The notes: a model not told the origin generated them from the sequence alone. 64,000 nucleotides of DNA from LMUY01 sp964244585 (GCA_964244585.1 CAXTJM010000001.1:310001-374000), one strand, 5' to 3'. Shown: positions 35,621 through 44,718, numbered from the stretch's first letter. A program made the numbers and translations.

Positions 35621-36522
35621 CGGCGCAGCCCGTCCGCCAACCGGTTGAGCAGCAGCACCGTTGCCACCACCGCCAGGCCGGGCGCCATGGCCACGGCCGG
35701 CCGGCTGTAGATCAGCCCCTGCCCGTCCGCGATCAACGTGCCCCAGCTCGCATCGGGCGGCTGCACACCGACGCCGAGCACCGACAGCGACGCCTCGGTC
35801 AACAGGTCGAACGCCATCACCGTGGGGGCGAACAGCAGCAGCGTCGCGGCGACGTGCGGCAGGAGGTGGCGGCGGATCACGTGCGGCCAGGTGCCACCGA
35901 GCGAGACCGCCGCCTGCACGAACTCGGTCTCGCGCAACGAGAGCACCTGCGCGCGCACCGGCCGGGCGACGTAGGGAACGAAGACGAGACCCAGGATCAC
36001 GACCGTCAGCGCCGGATCGTCCGCATCGATGGTGAAAGGCCCGAGCCGCAGCCCGCTGGTGGCGAGCACGGCGGAGAGCGAGATGGCCAGCAGGAAGACC
36101 GGGAACGCCCACACCATGTCCAGCAGCCATCGCAGCGCGGCGTCCACGATGCCGCCCGAGGCGCCGGCGAGGACGCCGGTGCCGCAGGCCAGCAGCAGCG
36201 TCATGGCGGTGGCGGCAGCCGAGACCAGCAGCGAGGTGCGGCCGCCATAGAGCAGCCGCGCCGCCACGTCCCGGCCCTGCCCGTCCGCCCCCAGCAGGAA
36301 GGCGCCGCTCCAGCCCGGCCCGATCGGCGTGGCGCCCAGGCCAAGGCCCGCGGTGTTCTGCGCCAGCACGGCCATGGTGCGGCCATGCCGGGTGGTGGTG
36401 CCCTGCACGTCGGAGCGGAACGGGTCCGACCCGGCGACCCGTTCGGCGTAGACCGGCGCCAGCAGGCAGGCGAGCGCGATGAGCAGCAGGCCGACGAGGG
36501 AGCCGCGCAGACCCGCCGTCAC
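35617..36522 (-). CDS. Peptide/nickel-type ABC permease (DppC-like)
   Basis: This 301-residue permease starts with GTG 36522, overlapping the binding-protein stop (GTGA). It has FLLGADGQGRDVAARLLYGGRTSL, a hallmark of DppC/OppC, an EAA loop FVQAAVSLGGTWPHVIRRHLL and LSVLGVGVQPPDASWGTLI. A periplasmic insertion after helix 1 is longer than usual. It works with the downstream DppB-like permease. Confidence 0.87.
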   Translation of the reverse strand: MTAGLRGSLVGLLLIALACLLAPVYAERVAGSDPFRSDVQGTTTRHGRTMAVLAQNTAGLGLGATPIGPGWSGAFLLGADGQGRDVAARLLYGGRTSLLVSAAATAMTLLLACGTGVLAGASGGIVDAALRWLLDMVWAFPVFLLAISLSAVLATSGLRLGPFTIDADDPALTVVILGLVFVPYVARPVRAQVLSLRETEFVQAAVSLGGTWPHVIRRHLLPHVAATLLLFAPTVMAFDLLTEASLSVLGVGVQPPDASWGTLIADGQGLIYSRPAVAMAPGLAVVATVLLLNRLADGLRR

Positions 36523-38129
36523 TGCACCCGCGCCCGTGCCAACAGCCAATGGTACTGCTCGTGATACGCGAAGCCTGCCACGCGCCGGGCGGTGACATCG
36601 ATGTAGCGCGGGTTGAACAGCACGGCGAACCCGGCCCGGTCGGTTACCACGCGGTCGATCGCGGCCCAGCCCGCCGGGTCGCCGCTATCCGCCACCTGCT
36701 GCATGCGCGCATCCAGCCCCGGGTCGCACAGCCCGGCGAAGTTGATCGAACCGTCGGTGCCGGGATGGTACGACGCGCACCCGAACAGCGCCGGCAGGAA
36801 GTCCGTCGCACCCGGGTAATCGGAATACCATGGCGTGAGGCTGATCTGCACACGGTTGGCGGTGTTCTGGATATAGGTGAACTGCAGATTGCCCGACAGC
36901 ACCCGCAGCCTTGCGTCGAAGCCGAGTTGCCGCAGCACATCGAGCACATAGGTGCCGATGGCGCGTTGCACCGCCGAGGTATCGATCACCAGCGTGACCG
37001 CCATCCCCACCGTCCCGCTCGCCTTCACCAGCGCCTGTGCCGCCGCCAGGTCGTACGTGAACGGGCAGTAGGGGGCGTAGCCCGGCAGGCCCGGCGGCAG
37101 GATCTGACAGGACGGCACGGCCAGTCCAGGACCGCCGAACAGCTTGACCGCGGCGTCGCGGTCGATCGCCATGTTCACCGCCTGGCGCACCCGCAGGTCG
37201 TCGAACGGCCGCTCGTGCGTGTTCATCGGCAGGAACCAGATCGCGAGGGCGGGATTGGTGTGCACCTGCGACGGATAGTCGGACCCGAGCTCGCCCAGGC
37301 GATCCAGCGGCGGCGTGTCGAACATCCAGTCGGCCTGGCCGTTCTCGACCTGGGTGACCTCGGCCTCGTCCTCCAGGCCGAAATGGTATTCGATGGCATC
37401 GACGGCGCCTGGCGGCTGCGCCTCCGGGTTCCAGGGCTGGAACAGGGGATTGCGCTCCAGGCGCACGCCGGTTGCCGGATCGTACCGGGCGATCACGTAG
37501 GGTCCGGTCCCGGCAATGGGCTGTGCCCCGGCGTCCTTGTCCGGCGCGGTGGCTGGCAGCACGCTGGCGTGCGGCAAGGCCAGCTTGAGCAGGAAGTCCG
37601 GGTCGCGCCGCACCAGGCGGATGGTGAGCATCCCGGTCGGGTCATCCGCCACCACGCCGGCCAGGCTGCAGGCGGCGGGCGCGCGCAGGCATTCGGCGCC
37701 GCCGACGATGCCGCCGTAGAAGCTGCCTGCGGTCGGACCGACGATGCGGAAGATGCGGCGCAGCGAGGCAGCCGCATCGCTGGCGCGGACCGGCGCACCG
37801 TTGGAGAAGCGCACGCCCGGACGGAGATGGAAGCTGTACAGCAGCCCCTCCTCCATAGGCGCCGGCACTGCATCCGCCAGGTCGGGCACCAACTGCAAGC
37901 CGGCTGGCCCGGGCACGCGGCGAAACCCCACCAGCCCGTCGTAGACGACGGTGAAAAGCTGCCAGTATTGCCCGGTGTAGTTGATCTGCGGATCGATGCT
38001 GCCCGCCCCGCTGCTGGCCAGCAGCCGCAACGTGCCCTGGCCATGCGCGGCAGGAGCGAACAGCAGCAGGAGCAACAGGAAACATCTCACACCGGCATCG
38101 TCCGACCTCGCTCGCGCGGGCACGCTCAT
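36519..38129 (-). CDS. Peptide/nickel-type ABC substrate-binding protein
   Basis: This 536-residue SBP_bac_5 protein has a signal peptide (CFLLLLLLFAPAAHG); GTG 38090 is an alternative start. Mature features are GSIDPQINYTGQYWQLFTVVYDGLVGF, YSFHLRPGVRFSNGAPVRASD, GTGPYVIARYDPATGV and VRQAVNMAIDRDAAV. It delivers peptides, opines or similar solutes to the two permeases that follow. It begins 4 bp after the LLM flavin enzyme gene, implying that the solute is a substrate of that enzyme. Confidence 0.9.
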   Translation of the reverse strand: MSVPARARSDDAGVRCFLLLLLLFAPAAHGQGTLRLLASSGAGSIDPQINYTGQYWQLFTVVYDGLVGFRRVPGPAGLQLVPDLADAVPAPMEEGLLYSFHLRPGVRFSNGAPVRASDAAASLRRIFRIVGPTAGSFYGGIVGGAECLRAPAACSLAGVVADDPTGMLTIRLVRRDPDFLLKLALPHASVLPATAPDKDAGAQPIAGTGPYVIARYDPATGVRLERNPLFQPWNPEAQPPGAVDAIEYHFGLEDEAEVTQVENGQADWMFDTPPLDRLGELGSDYPSQVHTNPALAIWFLPMNTHERPFDDLRVRQAVNMAIDRDAAVKLFGGPGLAVPSCQILPPGLPGYAPYCPFTYDLAAAQALVKASGTVGMAVTLVIDTSAVQRAIGTYVLDVLRQLGFDARLRVLSGNLQFTYIQNTANRVQISLTPWYSDYPGATDFLPALFGCASYHPGTDGSINFAGLCDPGLDARMQQVADSGDPAGWAAIDRVVTDRAGFAVLFNPRYIDVTARRVAGFAYHEQYHWLLARARVQ

Positions 38130-38133
38130 TCGC

Positions 38134-39186
38134 TCAGGCTGCTTCGCTTACAGGCCGTATCCGCGGCACCACCTCCTCCATGAACAGCCGCAGGCTCGCC
38201 GCCGTGTTCGCCCACGACAATGGCCCCAGCCGGAAGGTCAGGATCACGCCGCCCACGCCGGTTGCCTCCACCGCCTCCATCTGGCGCGCCACCGTCTCCG
38301 GGGAGCCGCAGACCAGGCCCAGCCTCGGGTCGGAATGCGCCGCCGGAGCGGCGTGGGCAATGGAGAGGCCTTGTTCGCGCTGGATGCGGGTGCGCAGGGC
38401 GGCGCGGTGTTCGGTCATGGCGCGGAAGGCGGGGATGCCGATGCGCTCCGCCTCGGCATCGGTGGCCGCCACGAAGACGTTGCGCCAGATCCAGCTCTGG
38501 TCCAGCGCCGCCGCCATCGTCGCCGCGGGCACGCCGGCGGCGCGGCCGGCCTCGTGCCAGGCGGCGATGCGGGCGTGGGTGGTCTCGTTGCTTTGCAGGT
38601 TCATCAGGAACGGCAGCCCCCGCATGCCCAGCCCGGCGAAGGAGGCGTCGCTGGCGGCGGCGTGAATCATCGCCGGGTGCGGGCGCGTGTAGGGGCGCGG
38701 GCGCAGCATCGGGACGTCCAGCGTCCAGAACCGGCCGGCGTGGCGGAAGCCGCTCTCGCTGGTCCAGGCCTGCGTCATGATGCCGACCGCTTCCTCGAAC
38801 CGCGGCTTGGCCTCCATCGGGTCGATGCCGTAGCCCTGGTACTCGTAGACGTTGTACGTGGTGCCGCGGCCCAGCCCCACGATCAGCCGGCCGCGGCTGA
38901 GGTTGTCGATCAACGCGAACTGCTCCGCCAGGCGCACCGGGTGGTGCAAGGACATTTGCGCCACCGCGTAGCCGATGCGGATGCGCGAGGTGGCGGCGGC
39001 CAGGGCGGCGCCGAACGTCATCGGGTCGACATAGGCGCAGTTGCCGTCGAAATGATGTTCGCTGAGCCAGACGGTGTCGAAGCCCAGCGCCTCGGTCAGC
39101 GTCGCCTCCTGCATCACTTCGTCGATGACGGCGCCGTCGCGGGCGGGGTCACGGGATTCGGGGAACAGGAAGTTGCCGTAGCGCAT
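38134..39186 (-). CDS. LLM-class flavin-dependent oxidoreductase
   Basis: This 350-residue bacterial-luciferase-like monooxygenase starts at ATG 39186 (MRYGNFLFPES). Barrel phrases include LGFDTVWLSEHHFDGNCAYVDP, RIRIGYAVAQMSLHHPVRLAEQ, NLSRGRLIVGLGRGTTYNVYEYQG and a C-terminal GSPETVARQMEAVEATGV. It uses FMNH2 or F420-like flavin with O2 to cleave or oxidise a substrate. It lies between an SDR and a peptide-type importer in the same direction. Confidence 0.85.
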   Translation of the reverse strand: MRYGNFLFPESRDPARDGAVIDEVMQEATLTEALGFDTVWLSEHHFDGNCAYVDPMTFGAALAAATSRIRIGYAVAQMSLHHPVRLAEQFALIDNLSRGRLIVGLGRGTTYNVYEYQGYGIDPMEAKPRFEEAVGIMTQAWTSESGFRHAGRFWTLDVPMLRPRPYTRPHPAMIHAAASDASFAGLGMRGLPFLMNLQSNETTHARIAAWHEAGRAAGVPAATMAAALDQSWIWRNVFVAATDAEAERIGIPAFRAMTEHRAALRTRIQREQGLSIAHAAPAAHSDPRLGLVCGSPETVARQMEAVEATGVGGVILTFRLGPLSWANTAASLRLFMEEVVPRIRPVSEAA

Positions 39187-39249
39187 CGGAGTGTCTCGGG
39201 CTGGGTGGTGGGACGGAAGCAAGCGGTGTTCCAGGGAAGGCGGGGTTTG

Positions 39250-39966
39250 TCACCCGGCCAGCCAGCCGCCATCGACGGGCAGTTCGATGCCGGTCACGAA
39301 GCCGCTCTCGTCGCTGGCCAGGTGCAGGATGGAGTGGGCGACCTCCTCCGGGCGGCCCCACCGGGCCATCGGGTGCCGCGCCACCGAGGCGGCGCGGGCG
39401 GCATCCGGGTCGGCGGCGCGGGCCATGGAGCGGGCGAGCAGCGGCGTGTCGATCGCGCCGGGCAGCACCGCGTTGCAGCGTATGCCGGCGGTGGCGTAGT
39501 CCAGCGCCACCGTCTTGGTCAGCGCCACCACCGCACCCTTGGAGGTGACGTAGGCGGCGTTGTTGCGCCCACCCGCGCGGGCGAGTTGGCTGGCGACCGT
39601 CACGATGCTGCCCCGGGCAGCCTGCACCATCGGGGCGAGGCAGGCGCGCACCCACACGAAGGTCCCGGTGACGTTGGTCGCCATGACGGCGTGCCAATCC
39701 GCCATCGCCGTGTCGCCGAGCGGCTTGCCGCGCGAGATGCCGGCCGCCGTCACCAGTACGTCCACCTGGCCAAGCGCAGCCACCGCCTGTTCCGCCGCCG
39801 CCTCGTCCGCCACGTCGGCCAGCAGGGTCCGGCACCCGTCCGGCGCGCCCGGCTGTACATCCACTGCCAGCACCGCCGCGCCCTCCGCCAGCAGCAGCGC
39901 CGCCGTCGCCCAGCCGATGCCGGAGGCCGCCCCGGTGACGACGGCGATCTTGCCCTTCATCCGCAT
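39250..39966 (-). CDS. Short-chain dehydrogenase/reductase (FabG-like)
   Basis: This 238-residue SDR starts at ATG 39966 or 39960. It has IAVVTGAASGIGWATAALLL, VLVTAAGISRGKPLGDTAM, active site Ser in IVTVASQLARAGGRN and Tyr/Lys in AAYVTSKGAVVALTK, and GRPEEVAHSILHLASDESGFVTG. It is the first gene of the leftward operon with the LLM enzyme and importer. It oxidises or reduces an alcohol/ketone with NAD(P). Confidence 0.88.
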   Translation of the reverse strand: MRMKGKIAVVTGAASGIGWATAALLLAEGAAVLAVDVQPGAPDGCRTLLADVADEAAAEQAVAALGQVDVLVTAAGISRGKPLGDTAMADWHAVMATNVTGTFVWVRACLAPMVQAARGSIVTVASQLARAGGRNNAAYVTSKGAVVALTKTVALDYATAGIRCNAVLPGAIDTPLLARSMARAADPDAARAASVARHPMARWGRPEEVAHSILHLASDESGFVTGIELPVDGGWLAG

Positions 39967-40002
39967 CCGCGCATTCCTTCCCGCCCCATCCGAGGTGCTT
40001 GC
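39967..40002. promoter_or_regulatory. 36-bp divergent gap between two catabolic/transport operons
   Basis: The SDR-LLM-importer operon and the deacetylase-importer operon start 36 bp apart on opposite strands. This is too short for two complete non-overlapping promoters, so promoters must reach into the coding regions. A GAGGT lies just before ATG 40003. No operator palindrome is visible. Confidence 0.35.
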
Positions 40003-40893
40003 ATGACCCAACGCGACTTCATCGGCTACGGCCCCATCCCGCCCGACCCACGTTGGCCCGGCGGCGCGCGGCTCGCGCTCAACATCGTGCTCAATTACGA
40101 GGAGGGCAGCGAGCCCTCGATTCCTGACGGCGATGGCGTGACCGAGGCCGGGCTGACGGATGGCGGCCAGGGCGGCCCGGCGCGCGACCTGGCGGCGGAG
40201 AGCATGTTCGAATATGGCAGCCGGGTGGGCGTGTGGCGGCTGCTGCGCATCCTGGGCACTCGCAACGCACCCGCCACGATGTTCGGTTGCGCCGTGGCGC
40301 TGGAGCGCAACCCGGCCGTCGTCGCCGCCATTCGGCAGGCCGGGTTTGACGTGTGCTGCCACGGCAACCGCTGGGTCGACCACCGCGCCATGCCGGAGGA
40401 CCGGGAACGGGCGGAGATCGCCCAGGCGGTGGCGACGCTGGCACGCCTGCTGGGGGAGGCTCCGGCAGGATGGTATTGCCGCTACGGCCCCAGCCTCAAC
40501 ACGCGGCGGCTGCTGCACGAGCATGGCGGGTTCCTGTACGACTCGGACGCCTATAACGACGAGCTGCCGTATTGGCGCAGCGTCGCCGGACAGCCGCGTC
40601 TGGTGGTGCCCTACACGCTGGTGAACAATGACGCCCGCTTCATCCGCGGCAGCTTCGCCACGGCGGGCAGCTTCTTCGAGTACCTGCGCGACGCCGCGGA
40701 CCTGCTGCTGCGGGAGGACCGGGGGGCGATGATGTCGGTCGGGCTGCATATGCGCCTGGCCGGGCATGCCGGGCGGGCCGTGGCGCTGGAACGATTCTTG
40801 GATTGGGTGCAGGCACGACCGGACATCTGGCTGTGCCGCCGGGTCGACATCGCCCGGCACTGGATCGCCGCCCACCCGCCCGAAGGAGCCTGA
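40003..40893 (+). CDS. PuuE-like polysaccharide-deacetylase-fold amidohydrolase
   Basis: This 296-residue protein matches the N-terminus of PuuE-type allantoinases: RDFIGYGPIPPDPRWPGGARLA and LNYEEGSEPSIPDGDG, then EYGSRVGVWRLLRIL, GFDVCCHGNRWVDH and RYGPSLNTRRLL. PuuE opens the allantoin ring; relatives deacetylate or deaminate other amides. A ureide or cyclic-amide substrate is therefore plausible. Its stop lies 5 bp before the binding-protein gene, behind a shared AAGGAG. Confidence 0.8.
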   Translation: MTQRDFIGYGPIPPDPRWPGGARLALNIVLNYEEGSEPSIPDGDGVTEAGLTDGGQGGPARDLAAESMFEYGSRVGVWRLLRILGTRNAPATMFGCAVALERNPAVVAAIRQAGFDVCCHGNRWVDHRAMPEDRERAEIAQAVATLARLLGEAPAGWYCRYGPSLNTRRLLHEHGGFLYDSDAYNDELPYWRSVAGQPRLVVPYTLVNNDARFIRGSFATAGSFFEYLRDAADLLLREDRGAMMSVGLHMRLAGHAGRAVALERFLDWVQARPDIWLCRRVDIARHWIAAHPPEGA

Positions 40894-40898
40894 ACCCC

Positions 40899-41738
40899 AT
40901 GCGCCGCCTGCTGCTGTGCCTCGCCCTGCTCGCACCCTTGCCCGCCCTGGCGCAGGCCGACCACCCGGCGGACCAGCCGATCGTCATGGGCTCCGATTTC
41001 GGCTTGGCGCCCTGGATGGTGCGCGGGCCGAACGGGCCGGAGGGCTTCGGTGCCGACCTGGCCAACGACATCGCCCGCCGGCTGCACCGCCCCGGCGCGC
41101 AGATCGAGGACGTGAACTTCTCCAACCTGTTCGCGGCCCTGTTTGCCAAGCGCATCGAGTTCACCATCAACCCGCTGAACATCACGGCGGAGCGGGCCGA
41201 GCGCATGCTGTTCACCGAGCCGTTCTTCGCCACCGGCAACGGCTTCCTGATCCGCGCCGGCGACACGATGACCGGGTTCGACGACCTGAAGGGCAAGGTG
41301 CTGGCGGTGAACCGGGGCACCATCTCCGACAGCTGGGCCAGCGAGAACGCGGCGAGATACGGCTTCGAGATCCAGCGCTACGAGACGTTCCCGGACTCGG
41401 TGCAGGCCGTGCTCACCCGCCGGGCCTTCACGGCGCTGAACGAGATCCCCACCACCGTCTACGCCGCCAGCCGGAACAAGGCGGTGAAGGTCGGCTTCAA
41501 GGATTTGAACGGACGTAATTTCGGCATCGCGTTCCGGCTGGACGATTCGGAGTATCGCGACAAGGTCGAGATGGCGCTGGAGTGCATGAAGGCCGACGGC
41601 ACGCTGCACAAGCTCTACGTCAAATGGTACGGCGAAGAGCCGACGCCCGGCAGCGCGCTGGACACGGTCTATCCCGGCTATGGCGCGCCCGGCTTCACCC
41701 ATTACGACGCGGCGCCGCACCAGCCCGCCTGCAACTGA
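40899..41738 (+). CDS. Polar amino-acid-type ABC substrate-binding protein
   Basis: This 279-residue protein has a cleavable signal (LLLCLALLAPLPALAQA) and an SBP_bac_3 domain: MGSDFGLAPWMVRGPNGPEGFGADLANDI, INPLNITAERAERMLFTEPFF and GFDDLKGKVLAVNRGT. A strong AAGGAG site precedes ATG 40899. It presents an amino acid or small ureide to the two following permeases. No ATPase gene follows. Confidence 0.9.
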   Translation: MRRLLLCLALLAPLPALAQADHPADQPIVMGSDFGLAPWMVRGPNGPEGFGADLANDIARRLHRPGAQIEDVNFSNLFAALFAKRIEFTINPLNITAERAERMLFTEPFFATGNGFLIRAGDTMTGFDDLKGKVLAVNRGTISDSWASENAARYGFEIQRYETFPDSVQAVLTRRAFTALNEIPTTVYAASRNKAVKVGFKDLNGRNFGIAFRLDDSEYRDKVEMALECMKADGTLHKLYVKWYGEEPTPGSALDTVYPGYGAPGFTHYDAAPHQPACN

Positions 41739-41755
41739 GCGGCCGGGCCAAGCGG

Positions 41756-42424
41756 ATGGACCGCCTGGTCGACACCTTCGGCAACTGCGCGGTGCTGCGT
41801 GCCACCGGCCCGGCGGTGTTCGCCGGGCTGTGGGTCACGATCCAGGTGGCAGGGCTGACGGTACTGGCGGGCGTGGGCTCCGGTCTCGTGCTGGGCGTGC
41901 TGCGCTGCCTGCGCTGGCGCGTGCTGGACTGGCTGATCGTCGCCTGGATCGACGTGTTCCGCTCGCTGCCGCAACTCGTCGTCATCATCGTGGTGTATTT
42001 CGCGCTGCCCTATGCCGGGGTGGCGCTGTCGCCCTTCGCCGCCACGGTGCTGGCGCTGGGCTGCGTGCTGTCGGCGTTCTCCGCGGAGATCTTCTGGGCC
42101 GCGATCGGCGCGGTGCCGGCCGGGCAATGGGACGCGGCGCGTTCGCTCGGCCTGCGGGGGCCGCGCATCCTGCGCTCCGTCGTGCTGCCGCAGGCGATCC
42201 GGCTGGCCACGCCGCTGCTGACCAACCGGGCGATCGCGGTGGCGAAGGGCACCGCGCTGGGGGCGGCGGTATCGTTGCCGGAACTGCTCGGCGACGCGCA
42301 GAGCGCCACCGCCATGGCCGCCAACCCGTCCCCGCTGACCCTGGCTGGCGTGCTGTACCTCGGGCTGTTCCTGCCTTTGGTGGTGGCCAGCCGCTGGCTG
42401 GAACGGAGCGGCACGTCGGCGTGA
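41756..42424 (+). CDS. Polar amino-acid ABC permease 1 (HisM/GlnP type)
   Basis: This 222-residue permease starts at ATG 41756. It has FAGLWVTIQVAGLTVLAGVGSG, WIDVFRSLPQLVVIIVVYFALP and the EAA loop WDAARSLGLRGPRILRSVVLPQAIR. These are the standard His/Glu/Gln/Arg permease features. It pairs with the overlapping permease that follows. Confidence 0.9.
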   Translation: MDRLVDTFGNCAVLRATGPAVFAGLWVTIQVAGLTVLAGVGSGLVLGVLRCLRWRVLDWLIVAWIDVFRSLPQLVVIIVVYFALPYAGVALSPFAATVLALGCVLSAFSAEIFWAAIGAVPAGQWDAARSLGLRGPRILRSVVLPQAIRLATPLLTNRAIAVAKGTALGAAVSLPELLGDAQSATAMAANPSPLTLAGVLYLGLFLPLVVASRWLERSGTSA

Positions 42425-43098
42425 CGGATTTCCTGGAGAATTTTGCCAACTGGGAGTCCCTGGTCCAGGTGCAATGGCTGCTGCTGCAGGGCTTGCGCAT
42501 GACGGCATGGCTGTCGCTGGCGGCGTTGCCGCTGGCGTTGGCGGCGGGGTTGGCGCTGGCGCTGGCCTATGCCTTCGGCAGCCGGGCGGTGCGATGGGGC
42601 CTGTTGGCCTTGATCGACATCTTCCGCGCCTTTCCCGTCATCGTTCTGCTGATCCTGATCTTCTACGGCCTGCCGTTCCTGGGGCTGAGGCTGTCGAACT
42701 TCGCCGCGGTGGTGCTGGCGCTGGTGCTGAACAATGCCGCCTATTACGGCGAGATCTTCCGTGCCGGGCTGCAGGCCGTGCCGGCCGGGCAGGCGCAGGC
42801 CGCCCACGCGCTCGGCCTGCGGCGGCTGCAGGCGATCCGCCTGGTGGTGCTGCCGCAGGCCATGCGCCGCGTGGTGGCCCCGCTCGCCACCAACTCCCTG
42901 GAATTGGTGAAGGAGACGTCCATCGCCGCCATGGTGGCGCTGCCGGAGCTGCTGCGCTCCGCCCGCGTCGCACAGGAACAGACCTACAACCCGACGCCGC
43001 TGATGGCCGCCGCACTGATCTACGGCGTGTGCCTATGGCCGTTCGCACGGCTGACCGCGCGCCTGGAACGCAGCATGCTGCGGCAGGACGCGCGGTAG
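42421..43098 (+). CDS. Polar amino-acid ABC permease 2
   Basis: This 225-residue permease starts with GTG 42421, overlapping the previous stop. It shows LLLQGLRMTAWLSLAALPLA, IDIFRAFPVIVLLILIFYGLP and the EAA loop QAAHALGLRRLQAIRLVVLPQAMR. It completes a two-permease membrane unit. The ATPase must be supplied from elsewhere. It ends 5 bp before the convergent outer-membrane protein gene. Confidence 0.9.
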   Translation: MTDFLENFANWESLVQVQWLLLQGLRMTAWLSLAALPLALAAGLALALAYAFGSRAVRWGLLALIDIFRAFPVIVLLILIFYGLPFLGLRLSNFAAVVLALVLNNAAYYGEIFRAGLQAVPAGQAQAAHALGLRRLQAIRLVVLPQAMRRVVAPLATNSLELVKETSIAAMVALPELLRSARVAQEQTYNPTPLMAAALIYGVCLWPFARLTARLERSMLRQDAR

Positions 43099-43103
43099 GC
43101 CGG

Positions 43104-43991
43104 TCAGAAGCGTTGGGAGATGCCGGCGTAGAGTTGCAGGTTCGGCGCGTCCTTGTTCAGGCCGATATTGGCGCCGGCATCCAGTTGCAGGTTGGGCAGC
43201 ACCACCCAGGCGACCGCGGCGTCGAAGGTATAGATCGGCGGCGTTCCCTTGTCGGTGCCAAGTGCCGAATAGATCTCGCCATACGCCGTCACCGTGCTGC
43301 TCAACGGGTGGGAGATGTTGAGCAACTGGGCGTAGTTGAAATGGTGCCCGCCATTGCTGGCGTTGCGGATCACGTCCACTTCCGGCTCGACTTCCAGGGT
43401 AAAGTTGTACGGCAGCGGATAGGTGATCGGAACGATGATGCCGCCATCCGTCGTGTTGTTGCCGATCGGCTGGTGCGCCGTGGGGAACTTGACGTACGGG
43501 ATGATGGCCGCGGCCGGACCGCCCTCGTTGCCGAACAGGTTGAACTTGGTCCTGAGCACCAAATCGCCGACCCCGTTGGTCCGGACCGTCTGGCCCCCGT
43601 TTGCCTGCTCCAGCCAGTTATAGCCGGTGAATTGCAGTTCGAGGTCGATGTGGTTGGTCAACCCCACCTTCACCACGGGATCGAACGCTTCGTAGAGGCG
43701 CGTCGTGGTCCCTCCCGCATTGGAATGGGTGTAGTTGAACAAGTCGCTCTCGTACTGGAACCACCCGGCATCGACGGTGACTGGAGAGTTGCTCTTCGTC
43801 GGCCGGTCCGTGTTCAGCGAGCGCAGGTCGCTGACGGGCACCGGATTGAACAGCGTGAAGCCGCTTTTGTCGGGCGGCGGCGGGGCGGGCGGCGTCGGAT
43901 TGACGCTGACGTCGCTGCTCTGCGCCATGGCTGTCCCCGCCATACAGGCAAGGATCACAGCGATACGGCTTACTATTCGAACCAAGATCAT
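43104..43991 (-). CDS. Outer-membrane transporter-like beta-barrel (Phenol_MetA_deg type)
   Basis: This 295-residue protein has a signal peptide (RIAVILACMAGTAMAQ), a Pro-rich linker, then LNTDRPTKSNSPVTVDAGWFQYESDL and alternating strands such as VKVGLTNHIDLELQFTGYN, ending in an aromatic C-terminus (YAGISQRF), a beta-barrel assembly signal. The 'TDRP' start fits the MetA-pathway-like transporter family. It is divergent from a PadR regulator, which may control it. Confidence 0.7.
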   Translation of the reverse strand: MILVRIVSRIAVILACMAGTAMAQSSDVSVNPTPPAPPPPDKSGFTLFNPVPVSDLRSLNTDRPTKSNSPVTVDAGWFQYESDLFNYTHSNAGGTTTRLYEAFDPVVKVGLTNHIDLELQFTGYNWLEQANGGQTVRTNGVGDLVLRTKFNLFGNEGGPAAAIIPYVKFPTAHQPIGNNTTDGGIIVPITYPLPYNFTLEVEPEVDVIRNASNGGHHFNYAQLLNISHPLSSTVTAYGEIYSALGTDKGTPPIYTFDAAVAWVVLPNLQLDAGANIGLNKDAPNLQLYAGISQRF

Positions 43992-44081
43992 CCCCGGGTA
44001 AATTGACCAGGCATCGTAGAGGGCGGATCGCCATATAAATTCAAGATCGCTGGCGAGGCCCCAAGGGCTTGACTCCAGATA

Positions 44082-44116
44082 ATATCGAGATATGTTTTAG
44101 TCGCGACATGTCGCGA
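44082..44116. promoter_or_regulatory. Palindromic operator candidates before padR
   Basis: TCGCGACATGTCGCGA at 44101-44116 is a perfect 16-bp palindrome. Just upstream, ATATCGAGATAT (44082-44093) is two 5-bp arms around two bases. Both lie in an A/T-richer gap between the outer-membrane gene and padR, ending 16 bp before the padR start. PadR dimers bind inverted repeats and often repress their own gene, so this is a likely autoregulatory site. Confidence 0.6.
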
Positions 44117-44132
44117 TAGGTAGGAGTTGACC

Positions 44133-44714
44133 ATGCGTTTTCGGAACAGACATCATCCCGGCCACGGCCATCACGGCGGGCACGCCATGCATGACGGGTT
44201 CGGCCGCCACCGCCACGACGGCGACCATGGCGGGCACGGCGGCGGACGCGGGCGGGAGGCGCGCCTGTTCGAGCATGGCGACCTGCGCCTGGTGATCGTG
44301 GCGTTGCTCGGGGAGAAGCCGCGCTACGGCTACGACATCATCAAGGCGCTGGAGGAGCGCGTGGGCGGCGGCTACAGCCCCAGCCCCGGGGTGGTGTACC
44401 CGACCCTCACCTTGCTCGAGGAAGTGGGACATGCCGTCGTCAGCGAGGAGCGTGCCGGCCGCAAGCTGTATACCCTCGCGCCCGACGGAATTGCCTTCTT
44501 CGAGGCCAATCGCCCGGCCGCCAGCGCCGTGCTGGCGCGGATCGACGCGGGGGCGGTCACCCGGCGCGGCCCGCCCTCCCCGGTGGTGCGTGCCCTGGAA
44601 AACCTGCAGATGGCGGTGCGCCTGCGGCTGAAAGGCCGGGACGCCACAGCGGAGCAAATCCGCACCGTCGCCGACACGATCGACGCCGCCGCCCGCGCGG
44701 TCGAGGAGGTTTGA
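44133..44714 (+). CDS. PadR-family transcriptional regulator with His-rich N-terminus
   Basis: This 193-residue protein starts at ATG 44133 behind a TAGGAG site (a TTG two codons upstream is possible). The first 40 residues are packed with His and Gly (HHPGHGHHGGHAMHDG). The winged helix follows: DLRLVIVALLGEKPRYGYDIIKALEE, YSPSPGVVYPTLTLLEEVGH and RKLYTLAPDGIAFF. A C-terminal dimerisation helix ends it. The His-rich arm suggests metal sensing, which is inference. Confidence 0.85.
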   Translation: MRFRNRHHPGHGHHGGHAMHDGFGRHRHDGDHGGHGGGRGREARLFEHGDLRLVIVALLGEKPRYGYDIIKALEERVGGGYSPSPGVVYPTLTLLEEVGHAVVSEERAGRKLYTLAPDGIAFFEANRPAASAVLARIDAGAVTRRGPPSPVVRALENLQMAVRLRLKGRDATAEQIRTVADTIDAAARAVEEV

Positions 44715-44718
44715 GGCG

